Positions 1 to 6,600 of a stretch of 8,586 nt of DNA are shown one piece after another. Position 1 is the stretch's first letter; each line of letters starts with the position of its first letter. This stretch comes from an uncultured Lachnospiraceae bacterium (GTDB lineage: Bacteria > Bacillota > Clostridia > Lachnospirales > Lachnospiraceae). The stretch is taken from assembly GCA_947174985.1 (NCBI GenBank), contig CAMWLB010000119.1:1-8586 (forward strand), read 5' to 3'. The notes beneath the pieces were generated by a model. That model had not been told where the DNA came from. It made no database searches and saw only the letters and a program-made list of their open reading frames with translations. Made by a program: the position numbers and the translations under genes.

Positions 1-20
1 TTCTCAGACGGTGGATTTTT

Positions 21-50
21 ATTATAGCATCAGCTGAGAATATTTGTCAA
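21..50 (-). promoter_or_regulatory. Strong sigma-A-type promoter firing leftward out of the window
   Basis: On the minus strand a perfect -35 TTGACA (50-45) is followed, after 18 nt, by a perfect -10 TATAAT (26-21). Transcription would start near position 14 and run off the left edge, so the gene it serves is not visible. A perfect 8-bp palindrome, TCAGCTGA (30-37), lies in the spacer. A 7-bp inverted repeat, TTCTCAG (1-7) and CTGAGAA (34-40), brackets the -10 box, so a repressor or activator could bind here. The hexamers are seen directly; that the promoter is used is inferred. Confidence 0.6.
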
Positions 51-118
51 GAAATTATGTCTGTAAATTCAGGGCAAATCAAGAAGATAACAGGTTTTTA
101 AACTGCTTCCGAAAAATC

Positions 119-147
119 TTGCGAATCATGTAACTTTTCGGTATGAT
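119..147 (+). promoter_or_regulatory. Putative promoter of the thioesterase gene
   Basis: TTGCGA (119-124, 4 of 6 to consensus) and TATGAT (142-147, 5 of 6) are separated by 17 nt. Starts near position 154 would give a leader of roughly 75 nt before the ATG at 228. A second possible -10, TATAAT (169-174), has no convincing -35 partner. A 7-bp inverted repeat, GAATCAT (123-129) and ATGATTC (152-158), encloses the -10 region and could be an operator. Confidence 0.4.
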
Positions 148-227
148 ATTTATGATTCAAAAACCTTTTATAATCATGGCTTGGCACAGCAAAACAGCGC
201 AGAAATAAGGTTAAAGGAGTTGTAAAA

Positions 228-734
228 ATGAAAGTAATCAGTAAACAAAGAAACAGCAGGATGTGTTTTATTTGCGGGATGGACAACCCTGTCGGTCTGA
301 AAGCCCCGTTTTACAATATGGAGGACGGAAGCGTTATGACCTTGTTTCAGTATGGCGCCGAACACCAAAGCTTTCCGGAAAGAGTTCACGGCGGGCTTGC
401 GGCAACCATGTTGGATGAGCTGGGATTACGAGCGTTATGGGCCAAAAGCGGGGAGGATGTCTTTGGTGTTACAATGTCAATGACGGTAAAGTACCGGAAA
501 CCCGTCCCCTACGACAAAGATTTGACTGGCAGAGGCATTGTGCTAAAGGAAACCTCACAGTTTGCCACCATGAAAACAGAAATCTATGACCAAAAGGGCA
601 TTCTGCTTGTCAACGCAGAGGTAAGCTACATAAAGCTCAGCCCCCAGCAAATAACAGAGGGTGTCCAGCCGCATGAGGAAATGTGCTATTTAATAGAAGA
701 CAATGTAAAGGAAATTCCTTTTTTGCCGCTATAA
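228..734 (+). CDS. PaaI/4HBT-family hotdog-fold thioesterase, substrate unknown
   Basis: Complete 168-residue protein, predicted cytosolic, of the hotdog-fold acyl-CoA thioesterase superfamily. What is seen: an N-terminal CFICGxxNPxGL signature (residues 13-24) common in one PaaI-like subfamily, and the active-site helix signature H54-G55-G56 followed by D63-E64, where the His-Gly-Gly turn and the acidic residue of this family normally bind the thioester and activate water. The strand pattern VTMSMTVKYRKPV (81-93) is typical of the fold. Family members hydrolyse aryl- or acyl-CoA thioesters; nothing here fixes the substrate. The start at 228 has a good AAAGGAG site (213-219) about 8 nt upstream; the in-frame ATG at residue 12 lacks one. 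This is the only protein gene on the plus strand in the window, and its stop codon overlaps the converging cvpA-like gene by 6 nt, so it appears monocistronic. Confidence 0.85.
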   Translation: MKVISKQRNSRMCFICGMDNPVGLKAPFYNMEDGSVMTLFQYGAEHQSFPERVHGGLAATMLDELGLRALWAKSGEDVFGVTMSMTVKYRKPVPYDKDLTGRGIVLKETSQFATMKTEIYDQKGILLVNAEVSYIKLSPQQITEGVQPHEEMCYLIEDNVKEIPFLPL

Positions 735-1238
735 AATAACACCTAAAAGCTTTAGCTTCTGCGCAAAGAACTCAACCCAATGCTGCAGATAGTTATATTT
801 GTAGAAGAACCTCAGTATTGGGTTTTCAGCGGCGCAGACTCTGACAGCCTCGCCCCACCACGTACTCAGCCCGAATGTTATCGTAAGAGAGTAAACCATC
901 CAAAGCAGCAGCACCGTTTCCAGAACGCCTATTACCGCACCCATCAGCTTGTCTGCAGTTCGTATAACGGGCAGCTTTGCAATAAGCTTTGCAGAGAAAA
1001 ACACCAAACTCAAAAGCCTGTGTGCAATACAAAGAATCAACAGCAAAATTACTGCCACTATGATGCCGACAATATCCTTTTCAAAATATTTGCTGAGCGC
1101 CGTTCCCAAAAGCCCAACCACAAGACACAGCACAATCAGGGAAACAAAAGAGATAATTTCCTTCACCATTCCCCTGTGAATCCCCTCTGCAATCCGCCAA
1201 ATCAGCAACACTGCTGTAACAATCAACAACCAGTTCAT
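729..1238 (-). CDS. CvpA-family integral membrane protein
   Basis: Complete 169-residue polytopic membrane protein matching the CvpA family. Four hydrophobic segments are seen at about residues 2-15, 28-47, 55-82 and 99-122. The family-typical start of the second segment, RGMVKEIISFVSLI (22-35), and the later DKLMGAVIGVLETVLLLW (96-113) are the recognisable parts. CvpA was named for colicin V production in Escherichia coli; homologues elsewhere are linked to envelope homeostasis, and the biochemical role is unsettled, so no function is claimed. A clear GGAGGAA site (1250-1244) precedes the ATG by about 5 nt. It is the last gene of the LysM-DUF5711-CvpA operon, 39 nt after the DUF5711 stop. 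Its TAG (731-729) lies inside the end of the convergent thioesterase gene, and no U-rich hairpin terminator is visible after it. Confidence 0.85.
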   Translation of the reverse strand: MNWLLIVTAVLLIWRIAEGIHRGMVKEIISFVSLIVLCLVVGLLGTALSKYFEKDIVGIIVAVILLLILCIAHRLLSLVFFSAKLIAKLPVIRTADKLMGAVIGVLETVLLLWMVYSLTITFGLSTWWGEAVRVCAAENPILRFFYKYNYLQHWVEFFAQKLKLLGVIL

Positions 1239-1277
1239 AAGTATTCCTCCGTATTCTCAAAACATGCCATAAGCACT

Positions 1278-2537
1278 TTATTTCATCTGTATAATATCCA
1301 CCGAATCCCGTGTCGCCAGCGTATAACGGTAGTTTCCATTTGTGGGCACCAGCAGCCTGACCGCCTTTTTAAAGCTGCCATTGTATTTTTCAACGCCGCT
1401 CATGGACATGATCATACATTCTTCTTCATTATAAATAATGTACGTGTCCTTATCAAACAAAATGTCCGTATAATCCAAGTCAAATTCCTGCGTCCTGACA
1501 TGTTCCCCCGCATTGTTATAAATTTCCATGCGGTATCTGGTATTTCCCATGGCATTGTAAAAAACAACGCCGACATAACTGTCATTATGATACACGCCCC
1601 GAATTTCCGCATCAAAATAGTGAACTGCCAAAAACTCCGGTATCTGGCTGCCTTTAAAAAACACAATGCTGTCGTCGCACACTGCAAATATGCCTGCATT
1701 ATTCATAAACTGCACATAGGGAACCACTGTATCCGGATAATTGTATCCACCCACCAGATTGTCAATCTGATTTTGCCCGTATTCGTCAAAATTGTAAAAC
1801 GCCACTCTGGATTTCACAACTCCGGCATCCACATAGATGTAGGATACTGCACACAAAAGCGCATTGGGCGAAAGACTGATTGCCGCCGGATATCCGGTGT
1901 TCTGCATTTTCGTATAAAAGCTCACCAACACCTCGCCCGACGTGTCATACACATAAATCCATGTAGCATCGCTGTCCTCTAAAACCGCCGCCACCACGCC
2001 GTTTGCCGCGACACACAGATTCCTGACAGGAAGATTCGTTGTAATGGTTCCAAGCTGTTTTTCTGCATTATATATGTAAATATTTCTTCCATTATAATCT
2101 CCGATTGCTGTCACACTGCCGCAGACGGAGACAATCGGGCTTTGCATCTCATAGGTCTGGTCCCACAAAACATTGCCCGACGCATCGCTGCAATGCGCTC
2201 CATCCTTGCTATAGGTTAAAATATAATTTCCAAGACGGATATCCTTTGCCCCGCTTACCGCCGTGCGGCTGGTGCTTCTCGTCACATCATAGTCTGTATA
2301 GGTTTTGTTTTTATACTGTATGATAAAAAGCGCTACGATTGCGCCGCATATCAGCGCAAACAACAACAGCCTGTACAGCATGGTTAATCGGTGCTTCTTC
2401 AGTTTTTCCAAGAATGTCTCTTCACTCTCAGATTTGATAAGCTTAAACCGGTTCTGCCGCACATTTTTCTGCTGTTCTCTTTTTGCTTTTTCCCTTGTAT
2501 AGCTTCTGATATCTGCCATCGTATTTCCTCGTGCCAT
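1278..2537 (-). CDS. DUF5711-family membrane-anchored protein, propeller-like
   Basis: 419-residue protein that I recognise as the DUF5711 type found in Clostridia; no function is established. It has a basic, charged cytosolic N-terminus (about 1-50, rich in Lys, Arg and Glu), one transmembrane segment (about 53-74) and a large C-terminal domain outside the membrane. That domain is a run of short beta strands with repeated aromatic and Asp-Gly turns (for example ILTYSKDG, YIYNAEK, WIYVYDTSGEV, MEIYNNAGE), the texture of a WD40/PQQ-like beta propeller. Cysteines are few and scattered. Two starts are possible: the ATG at 2537 (AAAGG about 8 nt upstream) and the ATG at 2519 (GAGGA about 7 nt upstream), which would begin MADIRSY; the second is about equally good and would shorten the protein by 6 residues. 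It lies 42 nt after the LysM gene and 39 nt before the CvpA gene, so the three probably share a transcript, with a possible extra promoter just upstream. Confidence 0.8.
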   Translation of the reverse strand: MARGNTMADIRSYTREKAKREQQKNVRQNRFKLIKSESEETFLEKLKKHRLTMLYRLLLFALICGAIVALFIIQYKNKTYTDYDVTRSTSRTAVSGAKDIRLGNYILTYSKDGAHCSDASGNVLWDQTYEMQSPIVSVCGSVTAIGDYNGRNIYIYNAEKQLGTITTNLPVRNLCVAANGVVAAVLEDSDATWIYVYDTSGEVLVSFYTKMQNTGYPAAISLSPNALLCAVSYIYVDAGVVKSRVAFYNFDEYGQNQIDNLVGGYNYPDTVVPYVQFMNNAGIFAVCDDSIVFFKGSQIPEFLAVHYFDAEIRGVYHNDSYVGVVFYNAMGNTRYRMEIYNNAGEHVRTQEFDLDYTDILFDKDTYIIYNEEECMIMSMSGVEKYNGSFKKAVRLLVPTNGNYRYTLATRDSVDIIQMK

Positions 2538-2562
2538 AAAATGACCTTTCTTTACTTATCAC

Positions 2563-2592
2563 AGTATATCACAGAACTGCTATGGAAGTAAA
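2563..2592 (-). promoter_or_regulatory. Possible internal promoter upstream of the DUF5711 gene
   Basis: On the minus strand, TTTACT (2592-2587, 4 of 6 to the -35 consensus) is followed after 18 nt by TATACT (2568-2563), with the extended -10 element TG one base before it (TGATATACT). The -10 sits between two perfect copies of CTGTGATA (minus strand, 2574-2567 and 2564-2557) spaced exactly 10 bp apart. A start near 2556 would leave a leader of about 18 nt before the ATG at 2537. It could let DUF5711 and the CvpA gene be transcribed without the LysM gene. Confidence 0.4.
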
Positions 2593-3899
2593 ATAGTTTG
2601 TCCCACCTGAATATTATCTGCGTTTGTAATTCCATTTAAATGACATATTTCGTCAATGTTTTCCAACGAACCGTACCGTCTCATGCAGATGTCTATCAGT
2701 GTATCCCCCTTGACCACCGTATACGCTGTAGGCTGTGGCCGCTCTGCTGCCCCCTGATTTTCCACTGCATTACTCTGTGCCTCCTGCCCTTCCTGTCCCG
2801 TTTGAGCCGCATCCTGGTTCCCCGGCTGTGTTTCCGTTCCAGTGCTATCCTGTCCCGTTTGTGTCTCTGCGCCTGCATTATCCTGTCCTGACGGCGTTCC
2901 GGTTCCCGTATTGTCCTGTCCCGCCTGCATACCGGCGCCTGCATTGTCCTGTCCCGTCTGCGTTTCCGTGTTCTGATTTCCCTGTCCCGACGGCTGTGTC
3001 ACGCCTGCATTATCTTGATTTGTCTGTCCATTGGAGGCTGCCGGCGTCTGCTCCGGCTGAACCGGCGGCCAGTAAGGCGGCGGTGTGTTCTGCGCTGTTG
3101 TTTCCGGTGTGGGCGACGGGCTCGCGTCCGGCTGCACATCCGGAATTTTTTGCTCCGTCATGCTTGCAATCACCTGTCTTGCCGCAACCTGCAGATCCTC
3201 CAGCTTACCATGATCGTTCAGCGTTGTAATTCCGATTACGCACAGAACCAAAAAGACTGCTGCAACTGCTATTTTCATGTGCTCGCTCTTTTTGGCAGCC
3301 GCACTCTTCTTTTCCGAGCGGCTTTTTTGCTCCTCCGGCGTTTCCGGTATCCGCATATAATCTGCTGCCTTCCATTCTCCCCGCGCCGGCCTTACAGACT
3401 CCTTCTGTTCTCCATTCTGAACTTCTCCCGTTTCCGGTCGTTTCTCCGATATCTCCTTTTTACCTCCGTCCCCCAAAAGCAGCATATAATTTAACATGCT
3501 CTCATTCTTCTCGTAAAAGCATGCATAGCCGCTGATTTCAATCCCTTTTCCCTGTACAAGCACAAAAAAGCTTTCCAATGGCTCGCCCTTGATGCTACAC
3601 CATGCCAGAAATTCATACTCGTCAAAATATTTTTTGCCGGTCTCGTCAATTTCATCTTTATCCGCCTGGGAAAGATATGGCCCCCTCTGTTCCAGACCCT
3701 GTATTTTGGATGCGCCGTATAAAAAATAATAATGGCATCCCTCTTCCTCACAATGCCTTCCGTACAAAGCCAGTCCTATTGCCCTTCCATCACAGGCTTT
3801 ATTCAGTTGTTTGATATAGGATACAACGTAGTCCTCCACGAAAATCTTATGTACTTTATCCGGTCTTCCTATTTGTACAATGTTCTTGGGCAGTTCCAT
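2580..3899 (-). CDS. Single-pass membrane protein with C-terminal LysM domain
   Basis: About 439 residues from the start chosen here. Order: a cytosolic N-terminal domain (about 1-145) of mixed helix and strand; a charged linker rich in Lys and Glu; one transmembrane segment (KIAVAAVFLVLCVIGITTL, about 209-227); a Pro/Thr/Gln-rich stalk; seven imperfect 11-residue repeats (about 293-369); and a C-terminal LysM domain (about 392-439) with the YTVVKGDTLIDIC start and NIQVGQTILLP end. LysM binds N-acetylglucosamine in peptidoglycan, so the stalk probably reaches the wall while the N-terminal domain stays inside. The N-terminal domain is not recognised with certainty; it vaguely resembles an MPN/JAB fold without metal ligands. 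The reading frame is open up to a TTG at 3995, but that codon lies in the U-tract of the recR terminator and has no ribosome site. The ATG at 3899 has GTGGGGG about 6 nt upstream and is preferred; the ATG at 3905 is the alternative. A lone TATACT (3935-3930) is the best -10 candidate. It is first in the operon with DUF5711 and CvpA. Confidence 0.8.
   Translation of the reverse strand: MELPKNIVQIGRPDKVHKIFVEDYVVSYIKQLNKACDGRAIGLALYGRHCEEEGCHYYFLYGASKIQGLEQRGPYLSQADKDEIDETGKKYFDEYEFLAWCSIKGEPLESFFVLVQGKGIEISGYACFYEKNESMLNYMLLLGDGGKKEISEKRPETGEVQNGEQKESVRPARGEWKAADYMRIPETPEEQKSRSEKKSAAAKKSEHMKIAVAAVFLVLCVIGITTLNDHGKLEDLQVAARQVIASMTEQKIPDVQPDASPSPTPETTAQNTPPPYWPPVQPEQTPAASNGQTNQDNAGVTQPSGQGNQNTETQTGQDNAGAGMQAGQDNTGTGTPSGQDNAGAETQTGQDSTGTETQPGNQDAAQTGQEGQEAQSNAVENQGAAERPQPTAYTVVKGDTLIDICMRRYGSLENIDEICHLNGITNADNIQVGQTILLP
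2793..3023 (-). repeat. Seven imperfect 33-bp tandem repeats in the LysM protein stalk
   Basis: The units code for 11-residue repeats of the form T/S-G-Q-D-N-A-G-x-x-T-Q, for example TGQDNAGAGMQ, SGQDNAGAETQ and TGQDSTGTETQ. The four central units (2957-2826) are the closest to one another, and both outer ends have drifted. All are in frame, with a period of exactly 33 bp. They make a flexible, low-complexity extracellular spacer between the membrane segment and LysM. Such arrays can change copy number by slippage without breaking the frame. Confidence 0.75.
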
Positions 3900-3993
3900 A
3901 TGCATCCCCCACTTCGTGTTTTTGCGGACAGTATACACCTTCTGTTCTGCATATTCCCTCGAAAAATGTTTGTCCCAAAAAGAAAAAATCGAC

Positions 3994-4037
3994 AAAAAAA
4001 TAACACAGCAGGGCCTATCAAAATCCCTGTTGTGTTA
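3994..4037 (-). terminator. Rho-independent terminator of the pfkA-dnaX-ybaB-recR operon
   Basis: A 13-bp stem is formed by TAACACAACAGGG (4037-4025) and CCCTGCTGTGTTA (4013-4001) on the minus strand, with one A/C mismatch and an 11-nt loop. It is followed directly by seven T residues (4000-3994). It begins 15 nt after the recR stop codon. Read on the plus strand the mismatch becomes a G-U pair, but the U-tract there is poorer, so it mainly serves leftward transcription. It separates the recR operon from the LysM operon. Confidence 0.88.
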
Positions 4038-4052
4038 TCCGTTTTCTTCTTT

Positions 4053-4649
4053 TTACAATTCAACACGCCCTTCCAGCGCACGAAGCAGAGTCACCTCATC
4101 TATGTATTCCAAATCACCGCCCACCGGAACGCCGCTGGCAATCCTCGTCACCTTAACGCCCATAGGCTTAATCAGCTTGCTGATGTACATCGCTGTTGTC
4201 TCTCCCTCAAGACTTGAATTGGTGGCAATGATGACCTCCTCCACCTCCCCCTCGAGGCGGCTCACAAGCTCCTTCAGCTTGATATCGCCGGGGCCGATTC
4301 CCAGCATGGGAGAAATCGCCCCATGCAGCACATGATAAACGCCGTCGTATTTGCCGGTTTTCTCATATGCCGCCAAATCTCTCGTGTTCTCCACCACCAT
4401 AATCTGCGCATGATTTCTTTTCGCATTTGCACATACCGGACAAATTTCTTTATCGGTCAGGGTAAAACACTCCTTACAGTAACGCACATTTTCCTTGGCC
4501 TCCACAATCACGGACGCAAGGCGCTTTACCTTATCCGAAGGCATGTTAATCAGATGAAACGCCAGCCGTTGCGCCGACTTGCTTCCTATGCCCGGAAGCG
4601 CCGCCAGCTCTTCTATTAATTTATTGATATGTCCGCTGTACAGTTCCAT
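4053..4649 (-). CDS. recR: Recombination mediator protein RecR
   Basis: Complete 198-residue RecR, the usual family length. RecR acts in the cytosol with RecO and RecF to load RecA onto gapped single-stranded DNA during repair. Seen in order: a helix-hairpin-helix, LPGIGSKSAQRLAFHL (18-33); a four-cysteine zinc finger (C58, C61, C70, C73); and a Toprim domain from about residue 81, with the acidic VVEN (85-88), the glycine-rich HGAISPMLGIGP (109-120), the ATNSSLEGE segment (142-150) and the C-terminal SGVPVGGDLEYIDEVTL (172-188). No key residue is missing. Its ATG overlaps the ybaB stop by one base (TGATG), and the GGAGGAGG sequence inside the ybaB end lies about 12 nt away, so translation is probably coupled to ybaB. 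It is the last gene of the operon and is followed by a strong terminator. Confidence 0.97.
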   Translation of the reverse strand: MELYSGHINKLIEELAALPGIGSKSAQRLAFHLINMPSDKVKRLASVIVEAKENVRYCKECFTLTDKEICPVCANAKRNHAQIMVVENTRDLAAYEKTGKYDGVYHVLHGAISPMLGIGPGDIKLKELVSRLEGEVEEVIIATNSSLEGETTAMYISKLIKPMGVKVTRIASGVPVGGDLEYIDEVTLLRALEGRVEL

Positions 4650-4996
4650 CAGAAAGGAAAGCCTCCTCCGAGCCCGCCCGTCATCTTATTCATAATGGCA
4701 GCATTTTCCTCCTCTGCCTTACGCAACGCCTCGTTGGTTGCAGCCACTATCAAATCCTGCAGCATCTCGATATCCTCGGGGTCCACAACCTCCTCTGACA
4801 GCTTCACACTGATAATTTCCTTTTTGCCCGACACCATCACTTCAACTGCACCGCCGCCTGCCGTTGCAGAAAATTCCTTGGTCTCGAGTTCCTTCTGGCT
4901 TTCCTCCATCTGACGCTGCATCCTTTGCGCCTGCTTCATTAAATTGCTCATATTGCCGGGCATTGCACCGCCCGGAAAACCTCCACGTTTTGCCAT
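4649..4996 (-). CDS. YbaB/EbfC-family nucleoid-associated protein
   Basis: Complete 115-residue protein of the YbaB/EbfC family: small dimeric DNA-binding proteins that associate with the nucleoid and are almost always encoded between dnaX and recR. Seen: a Gly/Pro-rich start (MAKRGGFPGGAMPG); a long amphipathic, Gln/Met/Lys-rich helix with the family motif NLMKQAQRMQRQME (18-31); a central strand region AVEVMVSGKKEI (50-61), close to the family consensus for this part; a second helix ending in LRKAEEENAAIMNKMTGG; and a glycine-rich tail. Its Gly-rich ends suggest flexible termini. A strong GGGAGG site lies about 8 nt upstream, in the 17-nt gap after dnaX. The stop overlaps the recR start by one base. 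Confidence 0.95.
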   Translation of the reverse strand: MAKRGGFPGGAMPGNMSNLMKQAQRMQRQMEESQKELETKEFSATAGGGAVEVMVSGKKEIISVKLSEEVVDPEDIEMLQDLIVAATNEALRKAEEENAAIMNKMTGGLGGGFPF

Positions 4997-5013
4997 TTGC
5001 TTATCCTCCCGAT

Positions 5014-6597
5014 TTATTCGTCTACTTCTTCTATTTCCATATGGATGAGCTTTGTCAAATCCACATAAGAATCCTCAAATTCTCTTTCATTGCCCACAAC
5101 CCGAAAATCGATTGCTATCTGCTTCCCCGCGAAATCTGAAACCACACGCTCGAGCTGCTCTCTATTGGTTTCATTTTTCAAAAAATAATCCGATGCAAGC
5201 CCGTCCTGCAGCACGACCTGCAGTCTGTTGTCGCCGCCAAGACTTAAGTTTGCGGATTTCAAATACATCTTCATGGGATTTTCCGTGTTTCCCACAACGG
5301 CCTGCCACTTTGATACAATCTGCTTCACATCCTCAGGAATCGCTTTCGGCAGCACCGGCTTTTCCCTTGGCAGCACAGAGCCTGCCATAGATGGCGCGCC
5401 GCTCCCCAATCCTGTCAAATCCATTCCTTCCGGCAGGATTGCAGCATTTTCCACCTTATTCTCCACCTGTCGAATCCGCTCCAGAATCGCGTCATCCGTC
5501 GTTTCCATCGCCGGTCTGCAAAGCTTAATCAGCGCAATCTCCGTCAGAATTCTCTTTTGGGAAGCATAGCGAAGCTGCCCCGAAAGCTCTGAAAAAATCC
5601 TGATATACCGCATGATGGCGTCAAGCTCTGCCAACTCCGCTTCCTCTTTTAAGCGCGCCAGATTTTCTGTGGAAGCGTCAATCACATCTTCTATGTTATC
5701 CGTCGCCTTTGCCAGCATGAGGTTTCGCAGATACCACGTAAAATCACTGACAAACTGCGCCAGCTCGCGCCCTTGCATAACGACCTCTTCCAAAATGCCG
5801 ATACAGGAGAGAACGTCAGAGCCAAGAACACTTCTGAACAGTCTGCCGAATACCTCCGTGTCAACTGCCCCCAGCACATCGAGCACCATATCATAGGTAA
5901 GCTCCTGTCCCAGATGAAACGCAATACACTGGTCCAAAAGGCTCAGCCCGTCACGCATGGAGCCGTCCGCCATTTTTGCCACATACCGCAGTGCCTTATC
6001 CTCAATCTGAACCTGCTCCGCCTCCATCAGATCCCGCATACGCCCTGCAATGGTGTCTATGGTAATCCGCCTGAAATCGTATCTCTGACAGCGGGACAGT
6101 ATGGTAATGGGAATCTTGTGTACCTCGGTGGTCGCCAGTATGAAAATAACATAGGAAGGCGGCTCCTCCAAAGTCTTGAGAAGCGCATTGAAGGCCCCTA
6201 TGGACAACATATGCACTTCATCAATAATATAAACCTTATATTTTCCTTCCGCCGGCGAGTAGGACACTTCATCTACAATTTCCCTGATATTATTGACGCC
6301 GTTGTTGGAAGCGGCGTCGATTTCTATCACATTCATGCTTGCGCCGCCCGCAATGGAGCGGCAGGACGCGCAGTTACCGCAGGGACTTCCCTCAACAGGA
6401 TTTTCGCAGTTTACTGCTTTTGCAAAAATCTTGGCAACCGTGGTCTTACCCGTTCCCCGTGTTCCGGTAAACAAATACGCATGTCCGATACGTTCAGCCT
6501 TTATCTGGTTTTTAAGAGTTGTTACAATATGCTCCTGCCCCTTCACATCTTCAAAATTGTCGGGACGGAACTTTCTATACAGTGCTGTATAAGACAT
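5014..6597 (-). CDS. dnaX: DNA polymerase III subunit gamma/tau (clamp loader ATPase)
   Basis: Complete 527-residue DnaX, the AAA+ subunit that loads the beta sliding clamp and organises the replicative polymerase. Seen in order: an N-terminal SYTALYRKFRPDNFEDVKGQ (2-21) typical of the family; Walker A GTRGTGKTT (45-53); a zinc module with C64, C73, C76 and C79; Walker B with DEVH (126-129); sensor 1 around ATTEVHK (155-161); the arginine finger in SRC (168-170); then the helical clamp-loader collar and a C-terminal tau-like domain from about residue 420 (VKQIVSKWQAVV onwards). I saw no A-rich slippery site of the E. coli type in the linker, so a frameshifted gamma product is not supported. 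Its ATG is 3 nt after the pfkA stop, and its Shine-Dalgarno sequence lies inside the pfkA end. Confidence 0.97.
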   Translation of the reverse strand: MSYTALYRKFRPDNFEDVKGQEHIVTTLKNQIKAERIGHAYLFTGTRGTGKTTVAKIFAKAVNCENPVEGSPCGNCASCRSIAGGASMNVIEIDAASNNGVNNIREIVDEVSYSPAEGKYKVYIIDEVHMLSIGAFNALLKTLEEPPSYVIFILATTEVHKIPITILSRCQRYDFRRITIDTIAGRMRDLMEAEQVQIEDKALRYVAKMADGSMRDGLSLLDQCIAFHLGQELTYDMVLDVLGAVDTEVFGRLFRSVLGSDVLSCIGILEEVVMQGRELAQFVSDFTWYLRNLMLAKATDNIEDVIDASTENLARLKEEAELAELDAIMRYIRIFSELSGQLRYASQKRILTEIALIKLCRPAMETTDDAILERIRQVENKVENAAILPEGMDLTGLGSGAPSMAGSVLPREKPVLPKAIPEDVKQIVSKWQAVVGNTENPMKMYLKSANLSLGGDNRLQVVLQDGLASDYFLKNETNREQLERVVSDFAGKQIAIDFRVVGNEREFEDSYVDLTKLIHMEIEEVDE

Positions 6598-6600
6598 AGA

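Noticed and set aside
98..389. Short minus-strand frames near the thioesterase start
   Set aside because: They cover the promoter region and the start of a well-supported plus-strand gene, and lack ribosome sites or family features.
780..1982. A 400-codon open frame on the plus strand
   Set aside because: It lies wholly opposite the CvpA and DUF5711 genes, has no ribosome site, and its translation is rich in His, Asn, Gln and Cys with no domain texture. It is a shadow of the codon bias of the real genes.
2793..3023. CRISPR array
   Set aside because: The 33-bp period has no alternating unique spacers, units are contiguous and in frame, and they encode a protein repeat.
2735..3494. Plus-strand frames rich in Pro, Cys, Phe and Arg opposite the LysM gene
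   Set aside because: Their low complexity mirrors the 33-bp repeats and the charged linker of the LysM gene read backwards; no start signals were found.
5340..5480. Programmed frameshift in dnaX giving a short gamma form
   Set aside because: I looked in the linker for an A-AAA-AAG-type slippery run with a downstream stem and found none; the frame is open to a normal tau-like end.
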